Assembly: GCF_900184795.1 (NCBI RefSeq)
Contig: NZ_FXXN01000013.1
Span: forward strand, 21,323-85,322
DNA: 64,000 bases
Source: Magnetospirillum sp. 15-1
GTDB lineage: Bacteria; Pseudomonadota; Alphaproteobacteria; Rhodospirillales; Magnetospirillaceae
Reading direction: 5' to 3'
The notes under the pieces are model-generated. The model did not search any database. It was not told the origin of the DNA and saw only the letters and a program-made list of their open reading frames with translations. Below, piece by piece: positions 56,206-64,000 of this stretch (within the stretch, counting starts at the first letter, position 1; each line of letters starts with the position of its first letter). Position numbers and translations under genes: made by a program.

Positions 56206-57972
56206 TTACACCAGAACCATGCCGTCTTGTTCCGAGCCCGGCTTGTCGCGGCCCTTGTCCTCCGGCCCCAGCACCATTTCGTTATGGGCCATGCCGGGCA
56301 TGATCATCGGGAACACGTTCTCGGACGCGTCGGTCCGCAGTTCCAGGATCACCGGGCGGTCGACGGCGATCATCTCCTTGATGGCCTCGTCCACCTCGCC
56401 GGGCTTCTCGGCGCGCAGCCCGACGGCGCCGAACGCGTCGGCCAGCTTGACGAAATCCGGATGGTGGATCATGTGGCTCTCGGAATAGCGGCCGCCGTGG
56501 ATCAGTTCCTGCCACTGGCGGACCATGCCGAGATACTGGTTGTTGAGGATGACGATCTTCACCGGCAGGCGGTGCTGCACCAGCGTGGCCATCTCCTGGA
56601 TGTTCATCTGGATCGAGGCCTCGCCGGCGATGTTGATGACCAGCGCCTCCGGGTGGGCCATCTGCACGCCCATGGCGCTGGGCAGGCCGTAGCCCATGGT
56701 GCCCAGGCCGCCCGAGGTCAGCCAGTGATGCGGCAGGTCGAACTTGAGGTGCTGGGCCGCCCACATCTGGTGCTGGCCCACCTCGGTGCAGAAGTAGGGA
56801 TTGCGGTGGCGGGTCAGCTCGTACAGCCGCTGCACGGCGTATTGCGGCTTGATGATCTTGTTGGAATTCTCGAAGGACAGGCAGTCGGTGGCCCGCCACT
56901 GGTCGATCTTGGCCCACCAGGCCTTCAGCGCCTTTTCATCGACTCTGGCCTGCTTGGCCTTCCACACCTTGATCATGTCTTCCAGCACGTGGGCGCAATC
57001 GCCGACGATGGGAAGGTCGACCACCACGTTCTTGTTGATGGAGCTGGGGTCGATGTCCACGTGGATTTTCTTGGAATGGGGCGAGAAGCCGTCCAGCTTG
57101 CCGGTGACGCGGTCGTCGAAACGGGCGCCGATGTTGATCATCAGATCGCAATCGTGCATGGCCATGTTGGCCTCGACGGTGCCGTGCATGCCCAGCATGC
57201 CCAGGAACAGCGGGTCCGAGCCGGGAATGGCGCCCAGGCCCATCAGGGTGAGCGTGCACGGGTAGCCGGTCATGCGCACGAACTGGGTCATCAGCTGGCA
57301 GGCCGCCGGACCCGAATTCACCACGCCGCCGCCCACGTAGAAGATCGGCCGCTTGGCGTGGGCGATCATCTCGACCGCCTTCTCGATGGCCTTCAGGTCG
57401 CCCTTGACCTGGGGCTTGTACTTGGACTTGACCTTGGACGGCGGCTGGTACTCGCCCCTGGCCTGGACCACGTCCTTGGGCAGGTCGATGAGCACCGGAC
57501 CGGGACGGCCCGAGCGGGCCACGTGGAAGGCCTCGTGCACGGTCTTGGCCAGGTCGTCGACGTTCTTGACCAAGTAGTTGTGCTTGGTGCACGGCCGGGT
57601 GATGCCGGTGATGTCCGCTTCCTGGAAGGCGTCGTTGCCGATCAGGTGGGTGGGCACCTGTCCGGTGAGGCAGACCAGCGGCACCGAATCGCACAGCGCG
57701 TCGGCCAGACCGGTCACCGCGTTGGTGGCGCCGGGGCCAGAGGTCACCAGGACGCAGCCGACCTTGCCGGTGGACCGCGCATAGCCTTCGGCGGCGTGCA
57801 CGGCGGCCTGCTCGTGGCGGACCAGCACGTGGCGCAGGCGGTTCTGCTTGAACAGCTCGTCGTAGATGGGCAGTACGGCGCCGCCGGGATACCCGAAAAT
57901 GACCTCTACACCCTGATCGACCAGGGCCTTGAGGAGGATTTCCGCTCCGGTCAACGTATCGTGATGCACCAT
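56206..57972 (-). CDS. ilvB: Acetolactate synthase large subunit
   Basis: 588 residues. FGYPGGAVLPIYDEL near the start (with the Glu for TPP in VRHEQAAVHAAEGYAR), FAD region, and the TPP motif from GDxx..GEAS to ILNNQYLGMVRQWQ. The first step of valine/isoleucine synthesis. First gene of ilvB-ilvN-ilvC. I see no T-box or leader peptide in the 96 bp before it. Confidence 0.96.
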   Translation of the reverse strand: MVHHDTLTGAEILLKALVDQGVEVIFGYPGGAVLPIYDELFKQNRLRHVLVRHEQAAVHAAEGYARSTGKVGCVLVTSGPGATNAVTGLADALCDSVPLVCLTGQVPTHLIGNDAFQEADITGITRPCTKHNYLVKNVDDLAKTVHEAFHVARSGRPGPVLIDLPKDVVQARGEYQPPSKVKSKYKPQVKGDLKAIEKAVEMIAHAKRPIFYVGGGVVNSGPAACQLMTQFVRMTGYPCTLTLMGLGAIPGSDPLFLGMLGMHGTVEANMAMHDCDLMINIGARFDDRVTGKLDGFSPHSKKIHVDIDPSSINKNVVVDLPIVGDCAHVLEDMIKVWKAKQARVDEKALKAWWAKIDQWRATDCLSFENSNKIIKPQYAVQRLYELTRHRNPYFCTEVGQHQMWAAQHLKFDLPHHWLTSGGLGTMGYGLPSAMGVQMAHPEALVINIAGEASIQMNIQEMATLVQHRLPVKIVILNNQYLGMVRQWQELIHGGRYSESHMIHHPDFVKLADAFGAVGLRAEKPGEVDEAIKEMIAVDRPVILELRTDASENVFPMIMPGMAHNEMVLGPEDKGRDKPGSEQDGMVLV

Positions 57973-58068
57973 CTCAGCACCTTGTCTCTATGTCGTTGTC
58001 GCCCGCCGGACAGGCAGGCAAGCGCGCTGCTGCACTGCGGCGCGGGGGGACAACCTAGCGGCATGTCT

Positions 58069-59007
58069 TCACATGGTCAAGAGGTGTTGGCGAATTTTCA
58101 GAAAGATTGTGGCTATCAAACTTTCCGAAAATTGCTCTGAGATAGTGATCGACGCATTCAATTGATGGCGGAACCATGTCCCCTGGCGCTTGGCATAGTT
58201 GCGGGTGGCCTGCTGGGCGGCGGCGACGGCGGTTTCCAGGTCAAGCTCTCCCGCCAGATGCAGGGCCAGTTCGCGGCGGCCCAGGGCCTTCCCGATGGGC
58301 AGGTCGGGGGCAAGGTCAAGGGACTCGAACCGGCGGACCTCGTCCAGGGCGCCGGCCGCCATCATGGCGCGGAAGCGGGCGTCGCATTGGGCGTAGAGGC
58401 GGGGGCGCGCCGGGTCGAGGACCATGGTGAGCCAGCGGGCCGCCACGGCGCCCTCCCGCGGTTCGGCCTGCCATTCGGCCAGGGAGCGGCCGGTGGCCTC
58501 GAGCACCTCCCAGGCCCGCGCCAGACGCTGGGAATTGCCGGGATCGAGGCGCTCCGCCATCACCGGGTCGCGCTTGGCCAGACGATTGTGGAAGGCGTCG
58601 TTGCCCATCTCCGCCAGTAGGGCTCGGGCTTGCGCCCGGACGGCGTCGGGGATGTCGGGGATCGGGGAAAGGCCTTCCATCACTGCCCTGAGATAAAGCC
58701 CGGTGCCGCCCGTCAGGACCGGCAGCTTGCCCGCCGCCCAGGCCGCGTCCATCTCGGCGGCCGCCAGCACGCCCCACCGGGCCGCCGAGCAGACTTCGGA
58801 CGGGGGCAACACGCCGTAGAGCCGGTGCGGCGCCTGCGCCATGTCCTGATCCGACGGCCGGGCGGTGAGCAGCGGCAGGGCATCGTAGATCTGCATGGAA
58901 TCGGCGTTGATCACCACGCCGCCGAACTCGCGGGCGATCTTGAGCGCAAGGCCGGACTTGCCCGACGCGGTGGGGCCGGCGATGACCAGGGCGGGGGGGA
59001 GGGTCAT
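58069..59007 (-). CDS. miaA: tRNA dimethylallyltransferase
   Basis: 312 residues from ATG 59007. P-loop GPTASGKSGLAL at residues 11-22; NADSMQIYDALPLLTARPSDQD; LTGGTGLYLRAVMEGL; NYAKRQGTWFRHQ. Adds the dimethylallyl group to A37 of UNN-reading tRNAs. Its start overlaps the hepT stop by 4 bp (ATGA), so it is translated through the toxin gene. The ORF upstream to 59142 is hepT antisense frame, not miaA. Confidence 0.96.
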   Translation of the reverse strand: MTLPPALVIAGPTASGKSGLALKIAREFGGVVINADSMQIYDALPLLTARPSDQDMAQAPHRLYGVLPPSEVCSAARWGVLAAAEMDAAWAAGKLPVLTGGTGLYLRAVMEGLSPIPDIPDAVRAQARALLAEMGNDAFHNRLAKRDPVMAERLDPGNSQRLARAWEVLEATGRSLAEWQAEPREGAVAARWLTMVLDPARPRLYAQCDARFRAMMAAGALDEVRRFESLDLAPDLPIGKALGRRELALHLAGELDLETAVAAAQQATRNYAKRQGTWFRHQLNASITISEQFSESLIATIFLKIRQHLLTM

Positions 59008-59336
59008 GACGCGGTAAGGAGGCTCAGGACATGGGCTTCCAAGGCGGGGAGGTCGTTGGTGATGATGCGCCATACCATGGCCGGTCGCACATCCATGTAT
59101 TGATGGGCCAGGAAGTTGCGGAACGCCTTGATTTCCTGCCACGCAACCGGGCTGTTATCCCGGAGTTCCTTCGACAGGCGTCCTCCGGCCTCGCCCACGA
59201 TCTCGAAATTGCGCATGACGGCGTCCTGGTGGAGGCGCGAGGACATAAACGCCTGCTCGCTCCCGGCGGTGTATTCTCGAATCAACGCGATCGCATCGCG
59301 AATATGGATCAGATAGGTGCGATCCCGCGCGTTCAC
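59004..59336 (-). CDS. hepT: HepT-like HEPN toxin (DUF86)
   Basis: 110 residues, usual size. The HEPN motif RX4HXY is present as RNFLAHQY near residue 72, and the helix IRDAIALIREYT is typical. HepT is the toxin of HepT/MntA pairs, an RNase or a target of AMPylation by its partner. It overlaps mntA at its start and miaA at its stop, each by 4 bp. Confidence 0.9.
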   Translation of the reverse strand: MNARDRTYLIHIRDAIALIREYTAGSEQAFMSSRLHQDAVMRNFEIVGEAGGRLSKELRDNSPVAWQEIKAFRNFLAHQYMDVRPAMVWRIITNDLPALEAHVLSLLTAS

Positions 59337-59629
59337 AGCGGCCTTGCCTCGCTCAGGATTTCGTCGCGGATCACATAGTGAAGACTTTCGTCATCGACCA
59401 CGTCCACCTTGCGCCCCAGCAGGTTGCCGACCTGATCCCAGAAGCGGATCATGTCCAGCAGCGATCGATCGTCTTCCATGTGGACCAGCAGGTCGATGTC
59501 GCTGTCGTCGCGGTCCTCGCCGCGCGCCACCGAGCCGAACACCCGCACGTTGGCCGCCCCGTGCAGGGCGGCCAGCCGCAGGATTTCCTCGCGCTTCTCG
59601 TTCAACAGGGTCCGGGCCGATGCCATCAT
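59333..59629 (-). CDS. mntA: MntA-like minimal nucleotidyltransferase antitoxin
   Basis: 98 residues. The nucleotidyltransferase motif GSVARGEDRDDSDIDLLV (GSx10DxD) is at about residues 31-48 and all three Asp positions appear intact. Such proteins neutralise HepT by AMPylation. Starts 15 bp after the NnrS-like gene stop. Confidence 0.92.
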   Translation of the reverse strand: MMASARTLLNEKREEILRLAALHGAANVRVFGSVARGEDRDDSDIDLLVHMEDDRSLLDMIRFWDQVGNLLGRKVDVVDDESLHYVIRDEILSEARPL

Positions 59630-59644
59630 TGTCTCCGGCGCCGA

Positions 59645-60787
59645 TTATAGCGTGCCCGGCGGCTTGCCCCAACCCCTCACCAGACTCCACGCCACCACGG
59701 CGAAGGCCGCCGACCACAGGGTCATGGAGATGGGGATCAGCAGGTCGGGCGCCAGCGAGGCGGCGGCGCGCAGGTCGGCGGCACAGACCAGCAGGACAGC
59801 GCAAGCGATGCCGGCGCGGGGCCATTGGCCGACCCGGCGCTCGCGGATGGCGTCGATGCGCAGCATCATGGCGGCGGTGACCATGCCCATGCCGCCGATG
59901 GTGGCGAGATGCAGCGCGTCGGTGGAGGGGCCGATGCCCAGCCAGTCCGAGGCGGCGGCGGCGATCAGTCCCAGGGCCAGCAGCCCGTGGCCCACCTGGA
60001 TCGGTCCCAGCGACAGGTCGGAAAGCGACAGGATCGGCCGCCAGCGGGTCTGGCGCCACAGCCCGGCCATTCCGGCCAGGGCCATGGCCCCGAAGGTCGG
60101 CAGGCCGAGGGCCTGGGTCAACGCCTCGGCGGTCATGCCGATCACGCACAGCCATTCGGCCCAAGGCCGGTTGCGGTCGAACAGTTCGCGCGCCTCTTCC
60201 TTGCGCACCAGCCCGGCCATGCCGGCGGGGATCACCCGGCCGCCCATGACCAGGATCATCAGCGCCACCAGACAGAAGGCGGTCATCACGCCGCGGCGCT
60301 CGCCGCCCTCGACCAGTCCCATGCGTCCGGCCTGATACAGGGCCTCGGCCATGGCGAAACCGGCGATGGTGGGGGCGAACACCATGTTGTGGCCCAGCTT
60401 GGCGGCCTTGAGGAACGGCCAGCCGCCCAGGGCGAACAGGGCGACGGGATAGGCCAGGGACAGGGCCAGTCCCGCTTCGCCGCCCAGCCCGGCCCAGGCG
60501 CCGACGCGCGCCGCCACCCAGGCCAGCAGGGCCAGGAGCAGCCGGGTTCGGGTGACCTTGGTGAACAGATAGCCGCCCAGCACCGCCGCCGCGAAGCCCA
60601 GCAGCATCTCATGGGCGTGCCGCGCCACCGGGTCGCAAGCACCGCAGCCGGGCAGCATCCCCATCCATTCCGCCACCCACAGGGGCACGGAGAGGGCGGC
60701 GTAAAGGCTGGCGGCCAGGAAGAACGGCCGGTGCGCCTTGGGAAAACGGCCCGAACGGGGCAGGGGAGCGGCGGCGGCCCCGGTCAT
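59645..60787 (-). CDS. nnrS: NnrS family membrane protein
   Basis: 380 residues, about twelve membrane helices. RPFFLAASLYAALSVPLWV near the start, HAHEMLLGFAAAVLGGYLFTKV and PLMG-like segments (NMVFAPTIAGFAMAEALY; LHLATIGGMGMVTAAMMLRI) are the NnrS signature with conserved His residues for haem or copper. NnrS is linked to nitric-oxide response in denitrifiers; function here not shown. Preceded by the lipoprotein gene with a 9-bp gap. Confidence 0.88.
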   Translation of the reverse strand: MTGAAAAPLPRSGRFPKAHRPFFLAASLYAALSVPLWVAEWMGMLPGCGACDPVARHAHEMLLGFAAAVLGGYLFTKVTRTRLLLALLAWVAARVGAWAGLGGEAGLALSLAYPVALFALGGWPFLKAAKLGHNMVFAPTIAGFAMAEALYQAGRMGLVEGGERRGVMTAFCLVALMILVMGGRVIPAGMAGLVRKEEARELFDRNRPWAEWLCVIGMTAEALTQALGLPTFGAMALAGMAGLWRQTRWRPILSLSDLSLGPIQVGHGLLALGLIAAAASDWLGIGPSTDALHLATIGGMGMVTAAMMLRIDAIRERRVGQWPRAGIACAVLLVCAADLRAAASLAPDLLIPISMTLWSAAFAVVAWSLVRGWGKPPGTL

Positions 60788-60796
60788 GTCACGCCC

Positions 60797-61420
60797 CTAT
60801 TTCCAGGCGGCAATCGGACCCAGGGTGCGCATCCATTCCTCGGCGGCCTTGGGATTGGGGTCGCGGAAGCCGGCACCGGCCAGCCGGGCCAGAGTGGGCG
60901 AGGACAGCAATTCGTCCATCGGCTTCTTCAGGCACTGGGCATAGCCCGGCCCCATTTCGCTGAGATAGTCGGTCTTCATGGGCGAGTCCCAGCGTGCCAC
61001 GAAATTGCCCAGCGGAATGCCGTCGGCGGTCCAGGCGTCGATGCCGCAGCCGATCTTCAAGGTGCCGTCCTGCCTGGCCCAGTTGGGCCGGCCGGTAAGG
61101 CGCACCACGATATGGGGACGGATGGAGGGGTCGTTGACCGCCACCTGTCTGAAGCCCTTGGACAGCATGGTCTCGGCGGTCTCGGCCAGTATACGGCCGT
61201 CCATGACCTTGGTTTCCTCGGTTTGATAGCGGTTGATCTGGATGCTCATCTTCCGCTTCAGGTCGTTGTCGCCCATGAAGACCATCACGCGGGCGTTGAA
61301 GGGCAGCGCCACGCCCGGCACCGGGGCCGGCTCGACGTTGGCGGCCGGCGGCAGACCCGACGTGCAGCCGGCCACCAGCAGCGCCGCCAGGGCCGCTCCG
61401 ATCCAATTGCGTCCCGCCAT
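60797..61420 (-). CDS. Lipoprotein of unknown function
   Basis: 207 residues. Lipobox ALLVAGCTS (Cys at about 19). Body contains MVFMGDNDLKRKMSIQIN, GFRQVAVNDPSIRPHIVVRL and IGCGIDAWTADGIPLGNF; it resembles small envelope lipoproteins with a mixed alpha/beta domain but no family is certain. Positioned 15 bp after the large TPR-like gene. Confidence 0.75.
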   Translation of the reverse strand: MAGRNWIGAALAALLVAGCTSGLPPAANVEPAPVPGVALPFNARVMVFMGDNDLKRKMSIQINRYQTEETKVMDGRILAETAETMLSKGFRQVAVNDPSIRPHIVVRLTGRPNWARQDGTLKIGCGIDAWTADGIPLGNFVARWDSPMKTDYLSEMGPGYAQCLKKPMDELLSSPTLARLAGAGFRDPNPKAAEEWMRTLGPIAAWK

Positions 61421-61435
61421 GCTCTTGATCCTTGC

Positions 61436-64000
61436 TCAGTTGATGGACGACAGGCCCTTGGCCTTCACCCGCCGCTGCCATTCGCCCATGAAGGTCTGGA
61501 AATCCTGGACCTGCTTGATTTTATCGCCCAGGCGACGGTAGTCGATGATGCCACGCTCGGGCTCGCTGGTCAGCAGATCGAAGGCCTCGCGCCATTCGGT
61601 TGGGGCCATCAGGGGGCCGAAATTGCGCCGCAGGCGGGTCAGGCCGCGTTCGTCCTTGGCCAGCGTCATGGCGGTGGCGGTGTCGAGCAGGCGCCGCGCC
61701 GTGGCCGGGTCCAGCGGACGGTTGCCGATGGGCTTGGTGATGGTGGATTCCAGGGCGGCGGCGGCCTCGGGCCAGCGCTTGAGCTTCCAGTTGATATCGC
61801 CCCTGAGGCGGTTGGCCTCTTCGCTCTGGTCGTTGATGATCAGGGCCAGCGCCTCGGCAGAACGGCCCAGATCGGTCAGCGCCTGCACCCGGATGTAGCG
61901 GCGCTGGGCGGCGAGGTCGGCGGGGATTTCCGGCGCCTCGCTGGCCTCCAGCGCCTCCATCGCCAGACCGGGCTTGCGGTCCGACAGGTTGAGGAAGGCC
62001 AGCCGGGTGCCCACCCGGGCCTTGTCCAGGCCCGACAGCCGGAACTCCACCTGATGGCGCAGCAATTCGCCGGCCCGCTCCAGCAGGTCCACTCCGGCCA
62101 GCCGGTCGGCCAGCCGGCGGATCATCTCGTCGCCCTTGGTGCCGGACGGGGTCAGTTCCTGGAACTCGTCATAGAGGCCGATGGCCACCACCGGGGACAG
62201 CTTGTCGGCCTCGCCCACCAGGAACAGGCGGTTGAAGGTGTCGCTCATCTCATCCTGGACCTTGCCGATCTCGGGGTGGTCGGGATAGTTGGCGACCAGC
62301 GAATGCATGGAGCGCAGTCCCTCGCCATAGCGGCCGGCGGCGATCTGCAGCTGGCCCAGGCGCCGGAGCAACTGGAACTCGAAATCCTCGCCGCGCCAGG
62401 CGAAGCGCAGCTTCTCCAGGTCGCGGATGGCCTCGGCCGGGGTCATCTTGTTGAGTTTCAGCATCAACTCGACGCGGTCGCGGGCGGCATAGGCGCGGTC
62501 GGGGCGGCTTTCGCTGGCCTCGGCGTCGCGATAGCGCGAGATGGCCGTGTCCCATTGCTTGCCCGCCTGGGCGGCCATGCCCGACAGATAAGCCAGCTTG
62601 CCCACGTCGCGGCGCGACAGGCCGGGGCCCATCATGGCGTCGACGATGCGGGCGGCGCCCTTGGAATCGCCGGCCTGGGCCACGGTCCGGGCGGCCACCT
62701 CGCCGATGCCGATGCGCAGGTTGCGCGGCCAGCCCTTGATATCCTCGGGGGCGAGGCGCAGCACCAGGGCATGCTTGCCGGGATCGGGCAGCGAGCGGGC
62801 CGAGGCGGCGGCCAGGAACAACTGCACCCGCGCGTCGCCCTTCAGCGCCGGGGTGGACAGGTCGACGATGGCGTCGGCGTCGCGGCCCATCAGGAAGCTG
62901 GCGGCGCCGCGCACCGCGCGGTAGGGCGGCGTGTCGACGATCAAGGGGTCCACCGCCGCCATCACCCGCAGCTCGCCCAGGGCCTCGGCCCCGAAGCCGT
63001 TGGCCACGTAGTGCCGCGCGATCTCCATGCGCTGGGCGTTCTTCTCGTCGGGCCGCACATGGGCCAGACGGCTGATCAGCTTGCGGTGATCGTCGACGAA
63101 CTTGTCGTTGCCGCCGCGCAACCACTTGCTGATGTCCAGCGGGCCGGTGGTCATCACGTCGGCGCCCATGTTGCCGTCGGTGGACACCTTGCCGCCGGAG
63201 CCCTCGGCGGCCAGCATGGGCGACAGGTAAAGGCCGCCCGGCTGGGTGATCTCGACGCCGTCGCGGTTGGTATCCAGGCGCACCGTGTCGGCGCGCGGAA
63301 TCATGGCGATGCCCTGGGCCGAGGGCAGCAGCTCGGCGCCGGGATACTCGCGGCCGATGCGCACGCCGGCTCCGATGGCCGGCACGGTCACCACATGGAT
63401 GCTGTCACCCACTTCCGGGTCGCGCAGGATCATGGGCTGCGAGCCGTCGGTGGCCTTGATCACCACCCGGCCACGCTCCTGGAAATCCATCTGGGTGTTG
63501 ACGTCGAAGCCCGCCTTGGGAGCGATGGGCTGCTCGTGGATGTCCAGCACCCACAACTGGCCTTCCTTGCGCACCGAAGGATTGAAGCCCGGCCGGGTGA
63601 TCATGCGTATGGCGGTGCCCTTGAAGCCCTGGACCTGCTCCACATGCAGCACCACGTCGCCGCCGGTGCGCTTCAGGAGCTTGGTATCCATCTCGGCCTT
63701 GAGGTCGAACACCGCCCACAGCCAGCCGGAACGGCGGAACACGGCGGCGCCCACCGGCTTGTCGAAGGCGAAGCCCAGGCTGACCACCTTGCCGGTGGGG
63801 ACCGGACGGATCTCGTCGCCGGGGCGGGCGGAAGACTCGCCCTCGGCCGCATTGGCGGCGGCGGCGGCGGCGGCCGGCTTGCCGTTGCCGTTGGTCTTGC
63901 CGTTGGTGGGCGCGGGCGCCGCGGCCTCGGCCGGCGGAATACCCTGCTGATCCAGCGGCTTGAGGGCGGGGGGCTGTTCCTCGGTACCGGGGACCGAGGA
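61436..64000 (-). CDS. Large periplasmic-type TPR-repeat protein, 5' end outside window
   Basis: At least 854 codons; the frame is open to the last base. The visible N-terminal part is Ala/Gly/Asn-rich with a poly-Ala tract (63858-63880). A beta domain (VVSLGFAFDKPVGAAVFRRSG; DTKLLKRTGGDVVLHVEQVQGF) is followed by a helical-repeat region (YVANGFGAEALGELRVMAAVDPL; GMAAQAGKQWDTAISRYRDAEASE; QIAAGRYGEGLRSMHSLVANYPDHPEI) of TPR type. Its start may be far upstream; GTG at 63787 is not a true start. Heads the operon that contains nnrS, mntA-hepT and miaA. Confidence 0.7.
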   Translation of the reverse strand, partial: SSVPGTEEQPPALKPLDQQGIPPAEAAAPAPTNGKTNGNGKPAAAAAAANAAEGESSARPGDEIRPVPTGKVVSLGFAFDKPVGAAVFRRSGWLWAVFDLKAEMDTKLLKRTGGDVVLHVEQVQGFKGTAIRMITRPGFNPSVRKEGQLWVLDIHEQPIAPKAGFDVNTQMDFQERGRVVIKATDGSQPMILRDPEVGDSIHVVTVPAIGAGVRIGREYPGAELLPSAQGIAMIPRADTVRLDTNRDGVEITQPGGLYLSPMLAAEGSGGKVSTDGNMGADVMTTGPLDISKWLRGGNDKFVDDHRKLISRLAHVRPDEKNAQRMEIARHYVANGFGAEALGELRVMAAVDPLIVDTPPYRAVRGAASFLMGRDADAIVDLSTPALKGDARVQLFLAAASARSLPDPGKHALVLRLAPEDIKGWPRNLRIGIGEVAARTVAQAGDSKGAARIVDAMMGPGLSRRDVGKLAYLSGMAAQAGKQWDTAISRYRDAEASESRPDRAYAARDRVELMLKLNKMTPAEAIRDLEKLRFAWRGEDFEFQLLRRLGQLQIAAGRYGEGLRSMHSLVANYPDHPEIGKVQDEMSDTFNRLFLVGEADKLSPVVAIGLYDEFQELTPSGTKGDEMIRRLADRLAGVDLLERAGELLRHQVEFRLSGLDKARVGTRLAFLNLSDRKPGLAMEALEASEAPEIPADLAAQRRYIRVQALTDLGRSAEALALIINDQSEEANRLRGDINWKLKRWPEAAAALESTITKPIGNRPLDPATARRLLDTATAMTLAKDERGLTRLRRNFGPLMAPTEWREAFDLLTSEPERGIIDYRRLGDKIKQVQDFQTFMGEWQRRVKAKGLSSIN

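Noticed and set aside
57973-58068. Leader peptide or T-box before ilvB
   Set aside because: No run of Ile/Val/Leu codons and no T-box core sequence are visible in this short gap.

Overview
The window is high-GC alphaproteobacterial chromosome. Its gene content and style (ilvB-ilvN-ilvC and leuA close to mreBCD-mrdA-rodA, an NnrS homologue, many LpoB/AsmA/TPR envelope genes, very large multidomain glycosyltransferases) fit a Rhodospirillales member such as Magnetospirillum/Paramagnetospirillum. That genus call is an inference from gene order; no rRNA or magnetosome gene is present to prove it.

Layout. (1) 1-18.2 kb is a surface-polysaccharide locus: a GMC-like oxidoreductase, an OafA-type acyltransferase, a GT2 transferase, two SAM methyltransferases (one fused into a 1567-residue multi-transferase), a second giant glycosyltransferase, an ABC exporter (Wzm/Wzt type with a C-terminal sugar-recognition extension) and an asparagine synthase-like amidotransferase. 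(2) 18.3-19.6 kb holds a 5'-truncated IS5/IS427-type element abutting a broken DUF2971-like gene, then tRNA-Lys(CTT) with a recognisable promoter and terminator. (3) 19.7-28.4 kb is mostly housekeeping: TrpB2-type tryptophan synthase beta chain, then a tightly overlapping minus-strand run argC, gamma-carbonic anhydrase, a degenerate GGDEF-like protein, a polytopic membrane protein and an AsmA-like protein. (4) 28.5-30.3 kb is the most unusual unit: a cobalamin riboswitch driving a 38-residue peptide gene that overlaps by 4 bp the gene for a radical SAM/SPASM enzyme, closed by a strong terminator. This looks like a minimal, B12-controlled peptide-modification (RiPP-like) system. (5) 30.3-35.5 kb holds an envelope lipoprotein operon (LpoB-like, COG3014-like, YcfL-like, one more exported protein) and a REC-GGDEF diguanylate cyclase.

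(6) 35.5-43.2 kb is a decayed genomic island: an intact-looking IS630 element with TA target duplication, a truncated CocE/NonD hydrolase facing a LAL-type regulator that has lost its DNA-binding end, an internal SDR fragment, the C-terminal end of a DUF3732 ATPase, an Abi/HEPN protein, a winged-helix protein, and a tyrosine integrase next to a displaced 45-bp 3' end of an initiator-like tRNA(CAT) that is the probable attachment site. (7) 43.2-58 kb is core again: an ABC-F ATPase, the rod-shape operon mreB-mreC-mreD-mrdA-rodA, leuA with a possible folded leader, an unknown 398-residue protein, a DUF2461 protein, and the ilvB-ilvN-ilvC acetohydroxyacid pathway. (8) 58-64 kb is one compact minus-strand operon in which a MntA/HepT toxin-antitoxin pair sits between an NnrS-family gene and miaA, with 4-bp start/stop overlaps, preceded by a lipoprotein and a large TPR-like protein that runs off the window.

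How the parts work together: the first third builds, decorates and exports a cell-surface glycan; the mre/mrd/rodA and LpoB-type operons build the wall; leuA, argC and ilvBNC supply amino acids; the island and the toxin-antitoxin pair are mobile or defence cargo; and the riboswitch-peptide-radical SAM unit is a candidate B12-responsive natural-product or metal-handling module.
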